NCBI GenBank assembly: GCA_016717205.1
Contig: JADKGC010000005.1
Coordinates: 372,001 to 436,000, forward strand
DNA length: 64,000 bases
Direction: 5' to 3'
Source of the DNA: Candidatus Flexifilum breve
GTDB lineage: Bacteria > Chloroflexota > Anaerolineae > Aggregatilineales > Phototrophicaceae
The position numbers and the translations under genes were made by a program. Position 1 is the stretch's first letter. Each line of letters begins with the position of its first letter. Below, in pieces: positions 42,519 to 51,786 of the stretch. The notes below the pieces were generated by a model. That model made no database searches. It had not been told where the DNA came from and saw nothing but the letters and a program-made list of their open reading frames with translations.

Positions 42519-43226
42519 TCAGTCTACCACTTCACAAATGTATAAGCTACGCCCGGAGATGCCCTCCGGGTCGCGCAGCACGACTTTGAAGCCGCTGCGT
42601 TCGACGGCGCGGCGGTACTGTTCGTCGGTGAACAGGCCGAGACGGTGCGTCTCGTCAAACGTGAAAATGCCATCGGCCACGGCGACCATATAGCGAAAGT
42701 CGAGGACCGACACCGTGCCTTCGATGCGCGAGACATTCATCCGCGCGATTTTGAGATCCGGCTCGTCGACGAAGCGGGCATGCACTGTATCCGGCACGTA
42801 CTCCTCCGGCGAGAACCACGCTTCGAAAATCAAAATGCCGCCTTTGACGAGATGCCGCCGGAAGGCTTCGGTGGCCTGCTGTAAACGCGCTTCCGTTTCG
42901 ACATAGCCGATGGCGCTGAACAGGCAGGTGATCACATCAAACTGTTTGCCGAGGCTGAAGCTGGCTAAATCGGCGTGGTAGAGGAGGAGGTCAGGCAGGC
43001 GATCATGCGCGATGGCGAGCATCTCCTCGTCGAGGTCAAAGCCCTGCGCGTTGTAGTAACGGCGCAGGTAACGCAGGTGCTGCCCCGTGCCACACGCGGC
43101 ATCCAGCAAACGCGAACCAACCGTCCGCTTATACCGCTGAATGAGTTCGTGAATGTAAGCGGATTCGCCCGCATAATCTTTAGAGGCATAAATGAGATCG
43201 TAAAATTCAGCAGATTTGGTGAACAT
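42519..43226 (-). CDS. Class I SAM-dependent methyltransferase
   Basis: 235 residues. SAM motif I is RLLDAACGTGQHLRYL, motif II FDLDEEMLAIA, then FDVITCLFSAIGYV, and KGGILIFEAWF. N-terminal FTKSAEFYDLIYASKDYAGE is typical of small glycan or lipid methyltransferases. It is transcribed in the same direction as the glycosyltransferases downstream, so it may belong to the glycan cluster. Substrate unknown. Confidence 0.85.
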   Translation of the reverse strand: MFTKSAEFYDLIYASKDYAGESAYIHELIQRYKRTVGSRLLDAACGTGQHLRYLRRYYNAQGFDLDEEMLAIAHDRLPDLLLYHADLASFSLGKQFDVITCLFSAIGYVETEARLQQATEAFRRHLVKGGILIFEAWFSPEEYVPDTVHARFVDEPDLKIARMNVSRIEGTVSVLDFRYMVAVADGIFTFDETHRLGLFTDEQYRRAVERSGFKVVLRDPEGISGRSLYICEVVD

Positions 43227-43372
43227 CCGCGACTCCTCATTCGCTTCTGCTACTAGCTTAACATCATTACTTGACGGCCGGCATGCTTGATTCTGCGCGG
43301 CAGGCGGCGCTGCATCCCGACCAGCGCGACCCGGGTTGTTTCCATGCCGCTCGATCTGATATTATCCTGCGC

Positions 43373-44458
43373 ATGAGACGATTTGCACTGTTTATGTGTC
43401 TAATTTTTACACTTGTCATGCGCGTCGGCGCCGCGCCCGGTTTCCCATCGGCGAATCCGCTGGCCGCGCCGCTCCTCGCGCTGGACGTGGCCGCGTCTGA
43501 TCACCTCACGCTGTACGATGTGACCAACGACGCCTACCGCGATCTCACCTTCGGGCGAACGCTGCACCGCGTGTGGGGCTTCACACCAGACGGCTGCCGC
43601 CTGATCATCACCTTAGGGAATAATCCGGCGCGGCTGTACACCACCCGCCTCGACGGGGGCGATCTGCGCGAACTGGTGCAGTATACGGGAACATCATGGA
43701 GCGTGTGGGATGCGCACATGCAGCCCAACGGCGACCGCATCGCCTTCACGCTGATCGACACGGACGGGAACGGCGACCAGCGCCATCGCCTCGCGGTAGT
43801 GAGCGTCAACGGGGGTGAACCTGCGTTTTTGAGCGTCACGGGCGATGAACACACGCCGCGCTGGTCAGCGGACGGTCAGTGGATCGTGTATGTCTCGTAT
43901 GAAACGTCGCCGGAAGGCAGCCGCGAAGCCGACCTGTGGATGGTCAGTGCGGACGGCCTCAACAAGTACCGCATGACCAATTTCAACGCGGGCAGTGTGA
44001 GCATGCCGCGTCCGTCACCGGATGGCGACCTGATCGGCTTTGTCTATTCGCCCTCGCCCAACAATGACCAGTTCTGGATGATCGGCGCGCAGCCCGACGC
44101 GCTGCCGACCCAGTTGAGTTACAACGCCGTGCTGGCGCTCGATTTGACGTGGCTCCCGGACAGCAGCGCTATGGTCGCCGCCGCGCGGGATATGCAGGGA
44201 ATCGCGGAGAATCGGCTGTGGCGGATTCCGCTCGTGGGGAACGCGGACTCTGACGCGGCGCAGATCCCCGTCGATGCGGCGTTGAACTATCTCGACTATC
44301 CGCGCTTTGATCTTGGGTGGCTGGCGTTCCGCAGCGAGTATGGGCTGGAACTGTTGAACATGAATGACGGCGCGTGGCGCACGCTCGACAATGCCGCCAA
44401 CACCCCGCCCGTGTGGAGTCCCGCCGGATTTGCGAGCGAAGCGGCCTGCCCGGCGTAG
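43373..44458 (+). CDS. Secreted beta-propeller (TolB-like/PD40) protein
   Basis: 361 residues from the ATG at 43373, where a signal peptide begins (RRFALFMCLIFTLVMRVGAAPG); the longer frame upstream has no coding features. PD40-like blades recur: TPDGCRLIITLG, QPNGDRIAFTLI, SADGQWIVYVSYE, SPDGDLIGFVYSP, LPDSSAMVAAARD. Probably exported. Function unknown; related to the proteins at 9741 and 49761. Confidence 0.7.
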   Translation: MRRFALFMCLIFTLVMRVGAAPGFPSANPLAAPLLALDVAASDHLTLYDVTNDAYRDLTFGRTLHRVWGFTPDGCRLIITLGNNPARLYTTRLDGGDLRELVQYTGTSWSVWDAHMQPNGDRIAFTLIDTDGNGDQRHRLAVVSVNGGEPAFLSVTGDEHTPRWSADGQWIVYVSYETSPEGSREADLWMVSADGLNKYRMTNFNAGSVSMPRPSPDGDLIGFVYSPSPNNDQFWMIGAQPDALPTQLSYNAVLALDLTWLPDSSAMVAAARDMQGIAENRLWRIPLVGNADSDAAQIPVDAALNYLDYPRFDLGWLAFRSEYGLELLNMNDGAWRTLDNAANTPPVWSPAGFASEAACPA

Positions 44459-44461
44459 GAG

Positions 44462-44833
44462 TTAGCGGCGCTGGCGATACGCCCGCTCATCAAACTCGAC
44501 CGCGTCCGCGCTATCATCGTCATCGCTGAACACTAGGGAATCTTCGCGCTTGGGCTTCTCGACATACGGATCGGCTTTGCGCTCCTGTTGCAGCGCACGG
44601 CGCACGGCGAAATCCAGCCACTCGGTGTAGATCAGCCACAGCGTGTGGCAGCCGACCGCCACCAACCAGACCATGCCCACCTGCCGGAAAAACGGATCGA
44701 TGTTCCAGCTTCCGCCGAGCCACGCGCAGTAGATGATGAACAGCGTGAAATCGGCCAGCAGCAGCATCCGCCGCTGCCAGCGCCGCTTGACCTTCCGTTC
44801 GATCTGCGCTTCCCACTCGTGATCGCGCGTCAT
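44462..44833 (-). CDS. Two-TM protein (2TM-domain-like), copy 2
   Basis: 123 residues: a basic helix (IERKVKRRWQRRM), two membrane helices (LLADFTLFIIYCAWLGG and VGMVWLVAVGCHTLWLIY), a basic coiled segment and an acidic tail (DDDDSADAVEFDERAY). Its start overlaps the stop of the paralogue upstream by one base (TGATG). The two are tandem duplicates. The pattern resembles the 2TM domain often fused to LytTR or kinase modules. Function unknown. Confidence 0.65.
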   Translation of the reverse strand: MTRDHEWEAQIERKVKRRWQRRMLLLADFTLFIIYCAWLGGSWNIDPFFRQVGMVWLVAVGCHTLWLIYTEWLDFAVRRALQQERKADPYVEKPKREDSLVFSDDDDSADAVEFDERAYRQRR

Positions 44834-45237
44834 CAGCGGCGCTTCCGGTATTCGCGCTCTTCAAACTCCAACGCATCTTCCAATTCGCCGTCATCGTTCA
44901 GCGTCAGCCGCTGATCACGCTTGGGTTTCTCGTGGCGGATTTCCGCGAGTACGGTTTCGGCAATGGCGCGATAGTAGGCATTGCGTTCTTTCTCTAGGGC
45001 GCTGCGCACCGCGCGTTCCGCCCATTCCCAGTAGATGACCAAGACGCTGTGAATGACAAACGCCATAAACCACAGGACGCCGACCACCGGGAAAAAGTCG
45101 CTGATGTAGGAGCGACCGCTGATCACGGTTCCATATACGAACAGCAAGCCGAAATCGGCCACCAGCAGCATGCGCCGCTGAATGCGCCGCCGCACCTGCC
45201 GCTCAATCTCAATTTCTCGTTCCCGGTTATATGACAT
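44833..45237 (-). CDS. Two-TM protein (2TM-domain-like), copy 1
   Basis: 134 residues with the same layout as the next gene: basic QVRRRIQRRMLL, two membrane helices (VADFGLLFVYGTVISG and VVGVLWFMAFVIHSVLVIYWEW), a longer coiled region (VRSALEKERNAYYRAIAETVLAEI) and the shared acidic tail EFEEREYRKRR. Translation is coupled to copy 2. The pair may form a hetero-oligomer in the membrane (inference). Confidence 0.65.
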   Translation of the reverse strand: MSYNREREIEIERQVRRRIQRRMLLVADFGLLFVYGTVISGRSYISDFFPVVGVLWFMAFVIHSVLVIYWEWAERAVRSALEKERNAYYRAIAETVLAEIRHEKPKRDQRLTLNDDGELEDALEFEEREYRKRR

Positions 45238-45367
45238 GCCTAATCCCCGCTGGCTGTTACGTAAATTATACGCAGCAACGGTCGGTCACGTTGCAGATCC
45301 CAGCGCGCTCTGCTGGCTTAAGCAGGTTCTTGAAACGAATCGAGGAACGACTGTAGGGGCGAGACAA

Positions 45368-45532
45368 GCGGGTGTTTAAAAAGTATCCCTGAAAGCCTTT
45401 CCCTTCGTCAGCGGACACAATGAATTGCGTCCCTACGAAGACGGATTCGGCTTGGCAAGCGCTGTTGGCTCCCCTCCCTGAATTCGGGGAGGGGCCGGGG
45501 GTGGGGTCGGAATCTGACCTTTTCAACCCCCT
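45368..45532. mobile_element. MITE-like element, family M1 copy 1 (about 165 bp)
   Basis: Left end GCGGGTGTTTAAAAAG; right end, inverted, GAGGGGGTTGAAAAGG. The interior carries a GCGGACACAATGAATTGCG / GTCCCTACG hairpin and the CCCTGAATTCGGGGAGGGG core (45469-45508). The same unit occurs at 56425-56587 and, inverted, at 62851-63017. No coding capacity. Positions 45533-45693 are an open leader without other features, apart from the Shine-Dalgarno of the next gene. Confidence 0.75.
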
Positions 45533-45693
45533 CATGTGGCCCGCTAAACTGGGCAGACACGTAGTGCCTCTACATAGAAATTTTCTGGTGTTCTACTTTT
45601 GCGCACCGCATGGTCTGAGACGGTTCCATTGCTTTTTTGCTCAAAATCGAGCAATCTGTGTCAAATTTCTTTCCATACAACAAGGTCATTTCC

Positions 45694-47040
45694 ATGTCTA
45701 CCATTCGACTGCTCACCGAAGTGCCGGGACCGAAAAGCCGCGAAATGGCGGCTCGGCGCGAAGCCGCGACGCCGCGCGGCGCGTCGAAAGTCTCCGCGAT
45801 CACGATTGAGCGCGCCGACGGCGCCGTGCTCACCGATGCTGACGGCAACACCCTGCTCGACTTTGCGGGCGGGATCGGTGTGCTGGCGGTCGGTCACTGC
45901 CCGCCGAACGTCGTCGCCGCGATCAAAGACCAGGCCGATAAGCTGATCCACTTCTGCGCGATCATGGGCACCTACGAACCCTACGTGCAGGTCGCGGAGA
46001 TGCTCAATGCGGTCACGCCGGGGAACTTCCCCAAGAAGACCATCCTGCTCAACAGCGGCGCGGAAGCGCTGGAGACGGCGGTCAAGGTGGCGCGCAGCTA
46101 CACCAACCGCTCCGCGATTATCGTGTTCGAAGGCGCATATCATGGGCGCACTAATCTCACGCTGTCGATGACGAGCAAATACGGCCTGTTCAAGAAGGGT
46201 TTCGGCCCGTTCGCGCCGGAGATTTACCGCCTGCCGTTCCCGAACCTGTACCGCCGCCCCGACGGCCTGAGTGAAGAGGCGTTCGTCGACGACGCGATCA
46301 AGCGGCTGGAAAATGCCTTCATCGCGCAGGTCGATCCGAGCGCGGTCGCGGCGATTGTCATCGAGACGGTGCAAGGCGAAGGCGGGTTCATTCCCACGCC
46401 GCCGCGCTTCCTGCAGCGCATCCGCGAACTGTGCGATGAGCATGGTATCGTCATGGTGTCGGATGAAGTGCAGTGTGGTTTCGGGCGCACCGGGCGCATG
46501 TTCGCCGTCGAGCACTATGGCATCGTGCCGGATCTGATTTGCATGGCGAAGTCACTGGCCGCGGGCATGCCGCTCGCCGCCGTGACCGGGCGCGCCGAGA
46601 TCATGGATGCCCCGCATCCGGGCGGCCTCGGTGGGACGTACAGCGGCAACCCGCTGGCCTGCGTCGCCGCCATCGAAGCGATCAAGATGATCAATGCGCC
46701 CGATTTTCTCGAACGCGCGACGCAGATTGGCCTGCGGATGCGTGAACAACTGCTGCGCATGCAGGCCGAACTGCCGATCATCGGCGATGTACGCGGCCTC
46801 GGCCCCATGCTGCTGATCGAGTTCGTCAAAGACCGCGCGACGAAAGAACCCGCCACCGCCGAAACCCCGCTGATCGTCAACGAGGTGCTCAAGCGCGGCG
46901 TGGTGACGATTCGCGCGGGGTTGTACAGCAACTGCCTGCGCTTTCTGCCGCCGCTCAATATCACCGACGACCAGTTGGACGAAGGTCTGAACGCCATTGC
47001 CAACGCCATCCGCGCGGTGGTCAGCCAGCCGGTGGCGTAG
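45694..47040 (+). CDS. Class III PLP-dependent aminotransferase (4-aminobutyrate type)
   Basis: 448 residues from the ATG at 45694, which follows AAGG at good spacing; the earlier in-frame Met lacks one. Features: LLNSGAEALETAVKVAR (phosphate loop), FEGAYHGRTNLTLSMTS, VIETVQGEGGF, ring-binding Asp D257 in VSDEVQCGFGRTG, and Schiff-base Lys K286 in MAKSLAAGMP. GABA transaminase is the closest type; other omega-amino acids are possible. It is followed by a family A repeat and a TIM-barrel isomerase gene. Confidence 0.88.
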   Translation: MSTIRLLTEVPGPKSREMAARREAATPRGASKVSAITIERADGAVLTDADGNTLLDFAGGIGVLAVGHCPPNVVAAIKDQADKLIHFCAIMGTYEPYVQVAEMLNAVTPGNFPKKTILLNSGAEALETAVKVARSYTNRSAIIVFEGAYHGRTNLTLSMTSKYGLFKKGFGPFAPEIYRLPFPNLYRRPDGLSEEAFVDDAIKRLENAFIAQVDPSAVAAIVIETVQGEGGFIPTPPRFLQRIRELCDEHGIVMVSDEVQCGFGRTGRMFAVEHYGIVPDLICMAKSLAAGMPLAAVTGRAEIMDAPHPGGLGGTYSGNPLACVAAIEAIKMINAPDFLERATQIGLRMREQLLRMQAELPIIGDVRGLGPMLLIEFVKDRATKEPATAETPLIVNEVLKRGVVTIRAGLYSNCLRFLPPLNITDDQLDEGLNAIANAIRAVVSQPVA

Positions 47041-47048
47041 ACCAGTAA

Positions 47049-47166
47049 CCTCACTCCGTTTCGCTGCGCTCAACCGCCCCTCTCCAGAGGGCGAGGGGCA
47101 AGACCGCCGTAGTTCAGGTCCCTCTCCGGGTGGAGAGGGACGGCTTGCGGAGCAAGCAGGGTGAGG
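47049..47166. repeat. Dispersed imperfect palindrome, family A copy 3 (inverted)
   Basis: Reads CCTCACTCCGTTTCGCTGCG to AGCAAGCAGGGTGAGG, the inverse of the copies at 2000-2120 and 54143-54260, with the same CCCTCTCC / GGAGAGGG arms. It starts 8 nt after the aminotransferase stop. Confidence 0.88.
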
Positions 47167-47290
47167 TTGCGCCTTCCGCGTCCGCTGCAACACCAAATTT
47201 TGCGTAAATGCCCAATGCGACATTAATTGCTCTCGAATGGAACTCGGTGTAGACTGATCACAGATCCGTGTAGATAGAGAGCGAATCGTC

Positions 47291-48079
47291 GTGGTCGATA
47301 ATGTCGTCCTCAGCGCCAGTCCTGCCAACATTCATGAATGTATTGAGCTTGCTCGTGAGCATGATTTGGGCATTGAAGTGATGGCGTTCGCGTTTCCGGC
47401 GGTGTTGGACGGCGACTGGCGGACGCTGACGGAGCAGTATCGCACGTGGCTCAAGCCGATCACTGGAGCGGTCACGCTGCACGGCCCGTTCATGGATATG
47501 GCGCCCGGCAGCCCGGACAAACAAATCATCGATGCGACGCTCAGCCGCTTCAAGCACGCGCTGCAGATCGCGCATGATCTCGACGCCGAGAAGATCGTCT
47601 TTCACGCGAACTTCCTCTCGCAGGTGCACTCTGAGGATTACCGCCTCGGCTGGACCAAACGAAATATCGATTTTTGGGGGCCGCTCGCCTCCTACGCGGC
47701 GCTGCTTGGCGTGACCATCGTCATCGAGAACATGTGGGAATCCGATCCCTATTTGATCGCCGATGTACTCAAAGCGATTGATCACCCACGGCTGCGCGCC
47801 TGCCTCGATGTCGGGCATGCGCACCTGTATTCGCGCGTCCCGTTCGAAACGTGGGTGCGCGTCACCGCGCCCTACCTCGTGCATGCGCACATCAATAACA
47901 ATGACGGTGAAGACGATGTGCATCGCGGTTTGCTCGATGGTGTGATGGACTACAGGCGTATTCTGCCGCTGCTGCGCGCCCTCCCCGAGCCCGCGACGTG
48001 GGTGCTGGAGATGGATCGCGTGGTCGATATGCGCGCCAGCCTGCCCCATTTCGATCTGCGCGTCTCTCAAGCCGAATAA
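47291..48079 (+). CDS. Sugar phosphate isomerase/epimerase-like TIM-barrel protein
   Basis: 262 residues starting with GTG. Xylose-isomerase-like TIM barrel: N-terminal strand VVLSASPANIHECIELAREHDLGIEV, then ITGAVTLHGPFMDMAPGS, AEKIVFHANFL, VTIVIENMWESDP (metal-type Glu), RACLDVGHAHLYS (Asp/His) and YLVHAHINNNDGEDDVHR. Metal ligands are consistent with a divalent-ion isomerase, epimerase or AP-endonuclease-like enzyme. Substrate unknown. A strong terminator follows. Confidence 0.8.
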   Translation: MVDNVVLSASPANIHECIELAREHDLGIEVMAFAFPAVLDGDWRTLTEQYRTWLKPITGAVTLHGPFMDMAPGSPDKQIIDATLSRFKHALQIAHDLDAEKIVFHANFLSQVHSEDYRLGWTKRNIDFWGPLASYAALLGVTIVIENMWESDPYLIADVLKAIDHPRLRACLDVGHAHLYSRVPFETWVRVTAPYLVHAHINNNDGEDDVHRGLLDGVMDYRRILPLLRALPEPATWVLEMDRVVDMRASLPHFDLRVSQAE

Positions 48080-48095
48080 TCCCGCTGCTGCTCCG

Positions 48096-48126
48096 ACGCC
48101 CGACTCATGGTGAGCCGGGCGTTTTT
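48096..48126 (+). terminator. Rho-independent terminator after the TIM-barrel gene
   Basis: 12-bp stem with one mismatch (ACGCCCGACTCA with TGAGCCGGGCGT, loop TGG) followed by TTTTTG, starting 17 nt past the stop. Confidence 0.93.
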
Positions 48127-48283
48127 GTTGCCCCGCCGATCACGAAAACGTTCGGGGTGGAGCACCTTAGCCACTTGACCAAGCCGAAAAATCACTCAGA
48201 AATCCGCGCCCCCTTGTCCCCCATCTACATTTAGAATCATATTAAGCTCCACATACGGTGAAGCGTTCAAGGGAGGTATTGTT

Positions 48284-49493
48284 ATGTCGAAACGGTTTCT
48301 AGTGGTGTTGGCGGCGCTGCTGTTGGTGGTGGGTGCGCTGCCCCTGAGTGCGCAAGAAGTGACCCAAACCCCCGGCGGTGATCTGGGTAATACGGGGATG
48401 ATGTCGGACGTGACGCGCGTGCAGATCGGGCATTTTGCGCCGGATGCGCCGCCCGTGGTCGCGTATATCAACGGTCAGGCGGTGCTGGAAGCGCTCACTT
48501 ACCCGGCGCTGACCGGGTGGCTGGAATTCCCCGGCACATCGCTCAATCTCACGTTCGTGCCGGAAGGCGCGCCGGGAAGATCAGGCGGTGCTCGGCCCGG
48601 TAACCGTGAGCAACACGCTCGGCGGTTGGCTGACGCTGGTCGTGGCCGGTTCCGCGACGAATGGCACGCTCGGTCTGTACGCCATCAATCAACCGACAGG
48701 CAGTCTGGCACCGAACTGCGCGCGCGTGCTCGTCTTCCACGGCGTGGAGGGTGGCCCGACGGTCGATTTGCAGGATGCGGGCGGCATGTCGTTTGGCGCG
48801 AATCTCGCCTTCCCCGGTGGGATGATGGCCGGTGACATGATGGGCACGCAGGAAGCCGGCGGTACGGCGGGCGGTCAGGCGGGCATGGCGACGATGAGCA
48901 CGGCCTGTGCTATGACCGGTATGGACAGCGGCATGAGCGGCGGCGCGCAAGCCACCCAGGATCCCAGTCTGATGGGCACGCAGGAAGCGGGCGATACCAG
49001 CGGCCAGACGATGGGCAACATGATGATGACGGGCATGCGTGATTACTCGCAGGGTCAATCCCTCGCCTGCTCGTTGATCGCTACGCTCAACACAGGGGAT
49101 CCAATGATGAGCAGTGACGCGCAAGTCACGCCGGAAGCGATGGCGACCGCTGAACTCGGCGCAGCCGAAAGCCCCGTCGGCGCGGATGCCGGGTCAATGC
49201 TCGGCACGTACAACAACTGCGCCTACGTGATCGATGTGCCCGCGGGCGCGGGGACGTTCGGCGCGTATGCGGACGGCGGCCTGCTGGCCGACTTCGGCAC
49301 AACCGAATTCACGGCGAATACCTACACCTTCGTTGCGCTGATCGGCACGACGGATGCGCCACAGGTGTTCACGTTCACGCTGCAAGGGGCGGATGTCGAC
49401 ACGCTGCTGGCGAATGAGCAGGAGCGGATGGGGCAGTCCGCTGGTATGGGCAGCGACGGTCAGGCCACGCAGGAAGCGGGCGGCTCGGGCTGA
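48284..49493 (+). pseudogene. Secreted DUF4397 protein with Met/Gly-rich tail, split by a frameshift
   Basis: Two overlapping frames form one gene. The first (from 48284) has a signal peptide (KRFLVVLAALLLVVGALPLSAQ) and the start of a DUF4397 domain (RVQIGHFAPDAPPVVAYINGQAVLEAL, SLNLTFVPEGAP). The second (in frame to 49493) continues EDQAVLGPVTVSNTLGGWLTLVVAG. Removing one G from the GGG at 48574-48576 fuses them smoothly. The later part is rich in Met, Gly, Gln and Ala, with repeated GTQEAG motifs (GTQEAGGTAGGQ, GTQEAGDTSGQ, ATQEAGGSG). It ends with a second beta domain. If intact it would be about 402 residues and exported. True decay and a sequencing indel are both possible. Confidence 0.8.
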
Positions 49494-49503
49494 TCGGGCT
49501 AAG

Positions 49504-49732
49504 AAGGTTAACGTCAGTTAGGGATAAGCTGCTTGTCAATCCACGCGCATCTGCACCCATATTGTGATCACCCGCCAAACCGCTCAGGACGAGGCATGCC
49601 TCGTCCCTACACAGACACACTTATCTGTCTCCCCGAATTCGGGGAGGGGCCGGGGGTGGGGTCGGATACACAGGGCAGTCACGCAAAATCATCGCCACTC
49701 GGCTGTTTTATCCCTAACTGACGTAAGGTTCT
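49504..49732. mobile_element. MITE-like composite element with 17-bp perfect inverted ends
   Basis: ACGTCAGTTAGGGATAA (49511-49527) is inverted perfectly at 49708-49724. Between them lie a perfect 20-bp palindrome with GGACGAGGCA arms (49588-49607) and the CCCCGAATTCGGGGAGGGG core (49628-49663). No coding capacity. The TTAGGGATAA motif recurs alone at 62674-62683. Confidence 0.65.
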
Positions 49733-49760
49733 CCTCTTCTTTGTGCGCCCCGACGCCTGT

Positions 49761-50564
49761 CTAGCCACTCGGACGCCAGGCGGGCGCGGCATTGACCGCG
49801 CGGTCGAAGGTGAGGCGGCGCAGCGATCGTTCCCCGTTCAGGCCGACGACATACAGTTCGGACATGCCCTCACGGTACGAGACAAAGGCCAACTGCTGAC
49901 CATCCGGCGACCACACAGGCACATCGGCGTATTCGCGCCCGGTGCGCACCAGCAGCCGTTCGTTCCGGCGGCTGCTGTCGCTGATCCAGATGCCCCAGGC
50001 GCCCTCACGATGCGCCAGAAACGCGATCTGCTTGCCATCCGGCGAATACACGCGGCTGAAACTGCCCGGCTCGATTGCCAGATCGATCACCACGCCGATC
50101 GGCGGCAAGCCCCCACCCGCCACCTGTTCCATATTCGTGCCATCCACATTGATGGCGTAGATCACGCCATTGCCTTCGTGCAGCGCGAAGAACACCACCT
50201 GCTGGCCATCGGCGGACCATGCGGGATTGGTGTAGACGCCATCGTTGGGGGTGAGGCGGCGCACATTCCGCCCCGTGCGATCCATGAGGAAAATATCCGG
50301 GCGACCATCACGATCTGACATGAAAGCGATCAGCGTGCCGTCCGGCGACCACGTGGGCGTAGCATCGTGCGCGTCGTGCTGCGTCAGGTTGCGCGCCAAA
50401 CCCAACCGGACATCCAGCACATAAATATCGGAATTGACGTACTGATATGACATATAGGCGATTTCGGCGCGCGGCAGCGCATCACCGATCCCCTCCGCCG
50501 CCCCGATCAACAGGGCGCACAGGGCGGTGACGACTCCGCTGACGAGTAGAAAGCGGCGCAGCAT
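49761..50564 (-). CDS. Exported TolB-like beta-propeller protein
   Basis: 267 residues from the ATG at 50564 (the frame opens at 50579). N-terminal membrane/signal segment LRRFLLVSGVVTALCALLIGAAEG, then PD40 blades: SPDGTLIAFMSDRDG, SADGQQVVFFALHEG, SPDGKQIAFLAHREG, SPDGQQLAFVSYREG. Translated from within the 3' end of the lipoprotein gene (82-nt overlap), so the two are coupled. Confidence 0.72.
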   Translation of the reverse strand: MLRRFLLVSGVVTALCALLIGAAEGIGDALPRAEIAYMSYQYVNSDIYVLDVRLGLARNLTQHDAHDATPTWSPDGTLIAFMSDRDGRPDIFLMDRTGRNVRRLTPNDGVYTNPAWSADGQQVVFFALHEGNGVIYAINVDGTNMEQVAGGGLPPIGVVIDLAIEPGSFSRVYSPDGKQIAFLAHREGAWGIWISDSSRRNERLLVRTGREYADVPVWSPDGQQLAFVSYREGMSELYVVGLNGERSLRRLTFDRAVNAAPAWRPSG

Positions 50565-51681
50565 CGGTTGTCTCCGCATATTTTGTGTATTCTACGCGGA
50601 AAATGATCGGAGGGTTCAGAAGCCCCCCGCCAAACGCGCGCCAGCGTCCGGTCAGGCCGCCGAAGTCGTCGACCAGCAGCACAGTCTGCGCGCGCCCCGG
50701 CAGATAGATCGCGCGCCCATGCTCAAACGCGAGGATCGACACGGTATCGCCCGCTTCCGGCACGACCGCCCAACCAAGGGCGGCGCGCACGTCGAGATTT
50801 GTGCGCCACACTTTGCCAAAGCCGCGCACGGGTTCAAGTAAGCCCGCGGGCGGCACTTCGCCTAGGCTGTCCGGATCAACACCTGATGTCCACGTATCGG
50901 TGAACACGCGGAACGTCCCGTCATTCGACAAACTGTAGATTTGCCCCGGTGTGCCCGCGAGGTAGACCATCAACCCGCGCTCAAACAACTGTGACGCGCC
51001 GCTGCTCTGGGTGGCGGCGATGCTCAACGGGCAGCCGATCTGACTTTGCAGCACCGGATCGACGGCGAGCACGCCGCTCAACGTGGCAGGCGGCGGAATC
51101 ATGCAGATCACCGGGGTCGCCACGCTGGTTGTGGGGACACCGACCGCGGCAGGCGTGCCGAAATCCGGCGGGAGAGCCACGATCACATTGCGTCCGGCGA
51201 TCTGCGTCTGCTCGGCGATGTGAAAGGCGGTCAGCGTCGGCGCATTGTAGAGCTGATCCGGCGGGAGAATCGTCGTCCGCGCGGCCAGTTCGCCCAGCGA
51301 CCCCATGCCAGAAAGCGGCATGGTCGGTGTGAAGGTCGTGGTGGGCGGCACGGTGTTCGTGTTGGTGATCGTCAGGCTGGGGGTGCGTGTGACCGTCGGC
51401 GTGTCCGTGCTCGTCAGCGACGGCTGCGGTGTCCATGTGGGGGACGGCGTCGCCGTCGCCGTTGGCGGTATCGTCGGTTCCGCCACCGTCGGCGGTACGG
51501 TCGGCGCAAGGGTATCGGTGGCCGTAGGCAGCACCGCGACTTCCAGCGTGGATGGCGCCTCCGTGTCGGTGGGGAGCGCGGTGAGCGTCGGCAGCACCAC
51601 CACGGTCGGCAGACCGGGCGCGGGCGTCGACTGGCAGGCGGCCAGCAGCAGAATCAGGCAGGTCAAGACAAGTTTACGCAT
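50482..51681 (-). CDS. Thr/Pro-rich lipoprotein of unknown function
   Basis: 399 residues from the ATG at 51681 (a second ATG lies one codon earlier). Lipobox LILLLAACQS with the lipid-modified Cys near residue 17. A long Thr/Pro/Ser/Val-rich linker (about 20-118) holds the protein away from the membrane. The second half is a beta-rich domain (LMVYLAGTPGQIYSLSNDGTFRVF, TVSILAFEHGRAIYL). The last 36 residues overlap the next gene in another frame and may be an overlap tail. Exported; function unknown. Confidence 0.65.
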   Translation of the reverse strand: MRKLVLTCLILLLAACQSTPAPGLPTVVVLPTLTALPTDTEAPSTLEVAVLPTATDTLAPTVPPTVAEPTIPPTATATPSPTWTPQPSLTSTDTPTVTRTPSLTITNTNTVPPTTTFTPTMPLSGMGSLGELAARTTILPPDQLYNAPTLTAFHIAEQTQIAGRNVIVALPPDFGTPAAVGVPTTSVATPVICMIPPPATLSGVLAVDPVLQSQIGCPLSIAATQSSGASQLFERGLMVYLAGTPGQIYSLSNDGTFRVFTDTWTSGVDPDSLGEVPPAGLLEPVRGFGKVWRTNLDVRAALGWAVVPEAGDTVSILAFEHGRAIYLPGRAQTVLLVDDFGGLTGRWRAFGGGLLNPPIIFRVEYTKYAETTDAAPLSTRQRSRHRPVRPVDRGGGGDR

Positions 51682-51786
51682 CATGCGCGTGATTATAAAC
51701 GCGAATCCGCTATACTCAACGGAACACCTTTGTCCTATCCCAGCCCACCGCTTTGACCGGATAACTCACTTCTGTGGAGCGATTGT

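Noticed and set aside
44462..45237. Two-TM tandem genes as a toxin-antitoxin or holin pair
   Set aside because: Both members are paralogues of one family, without toxin features.
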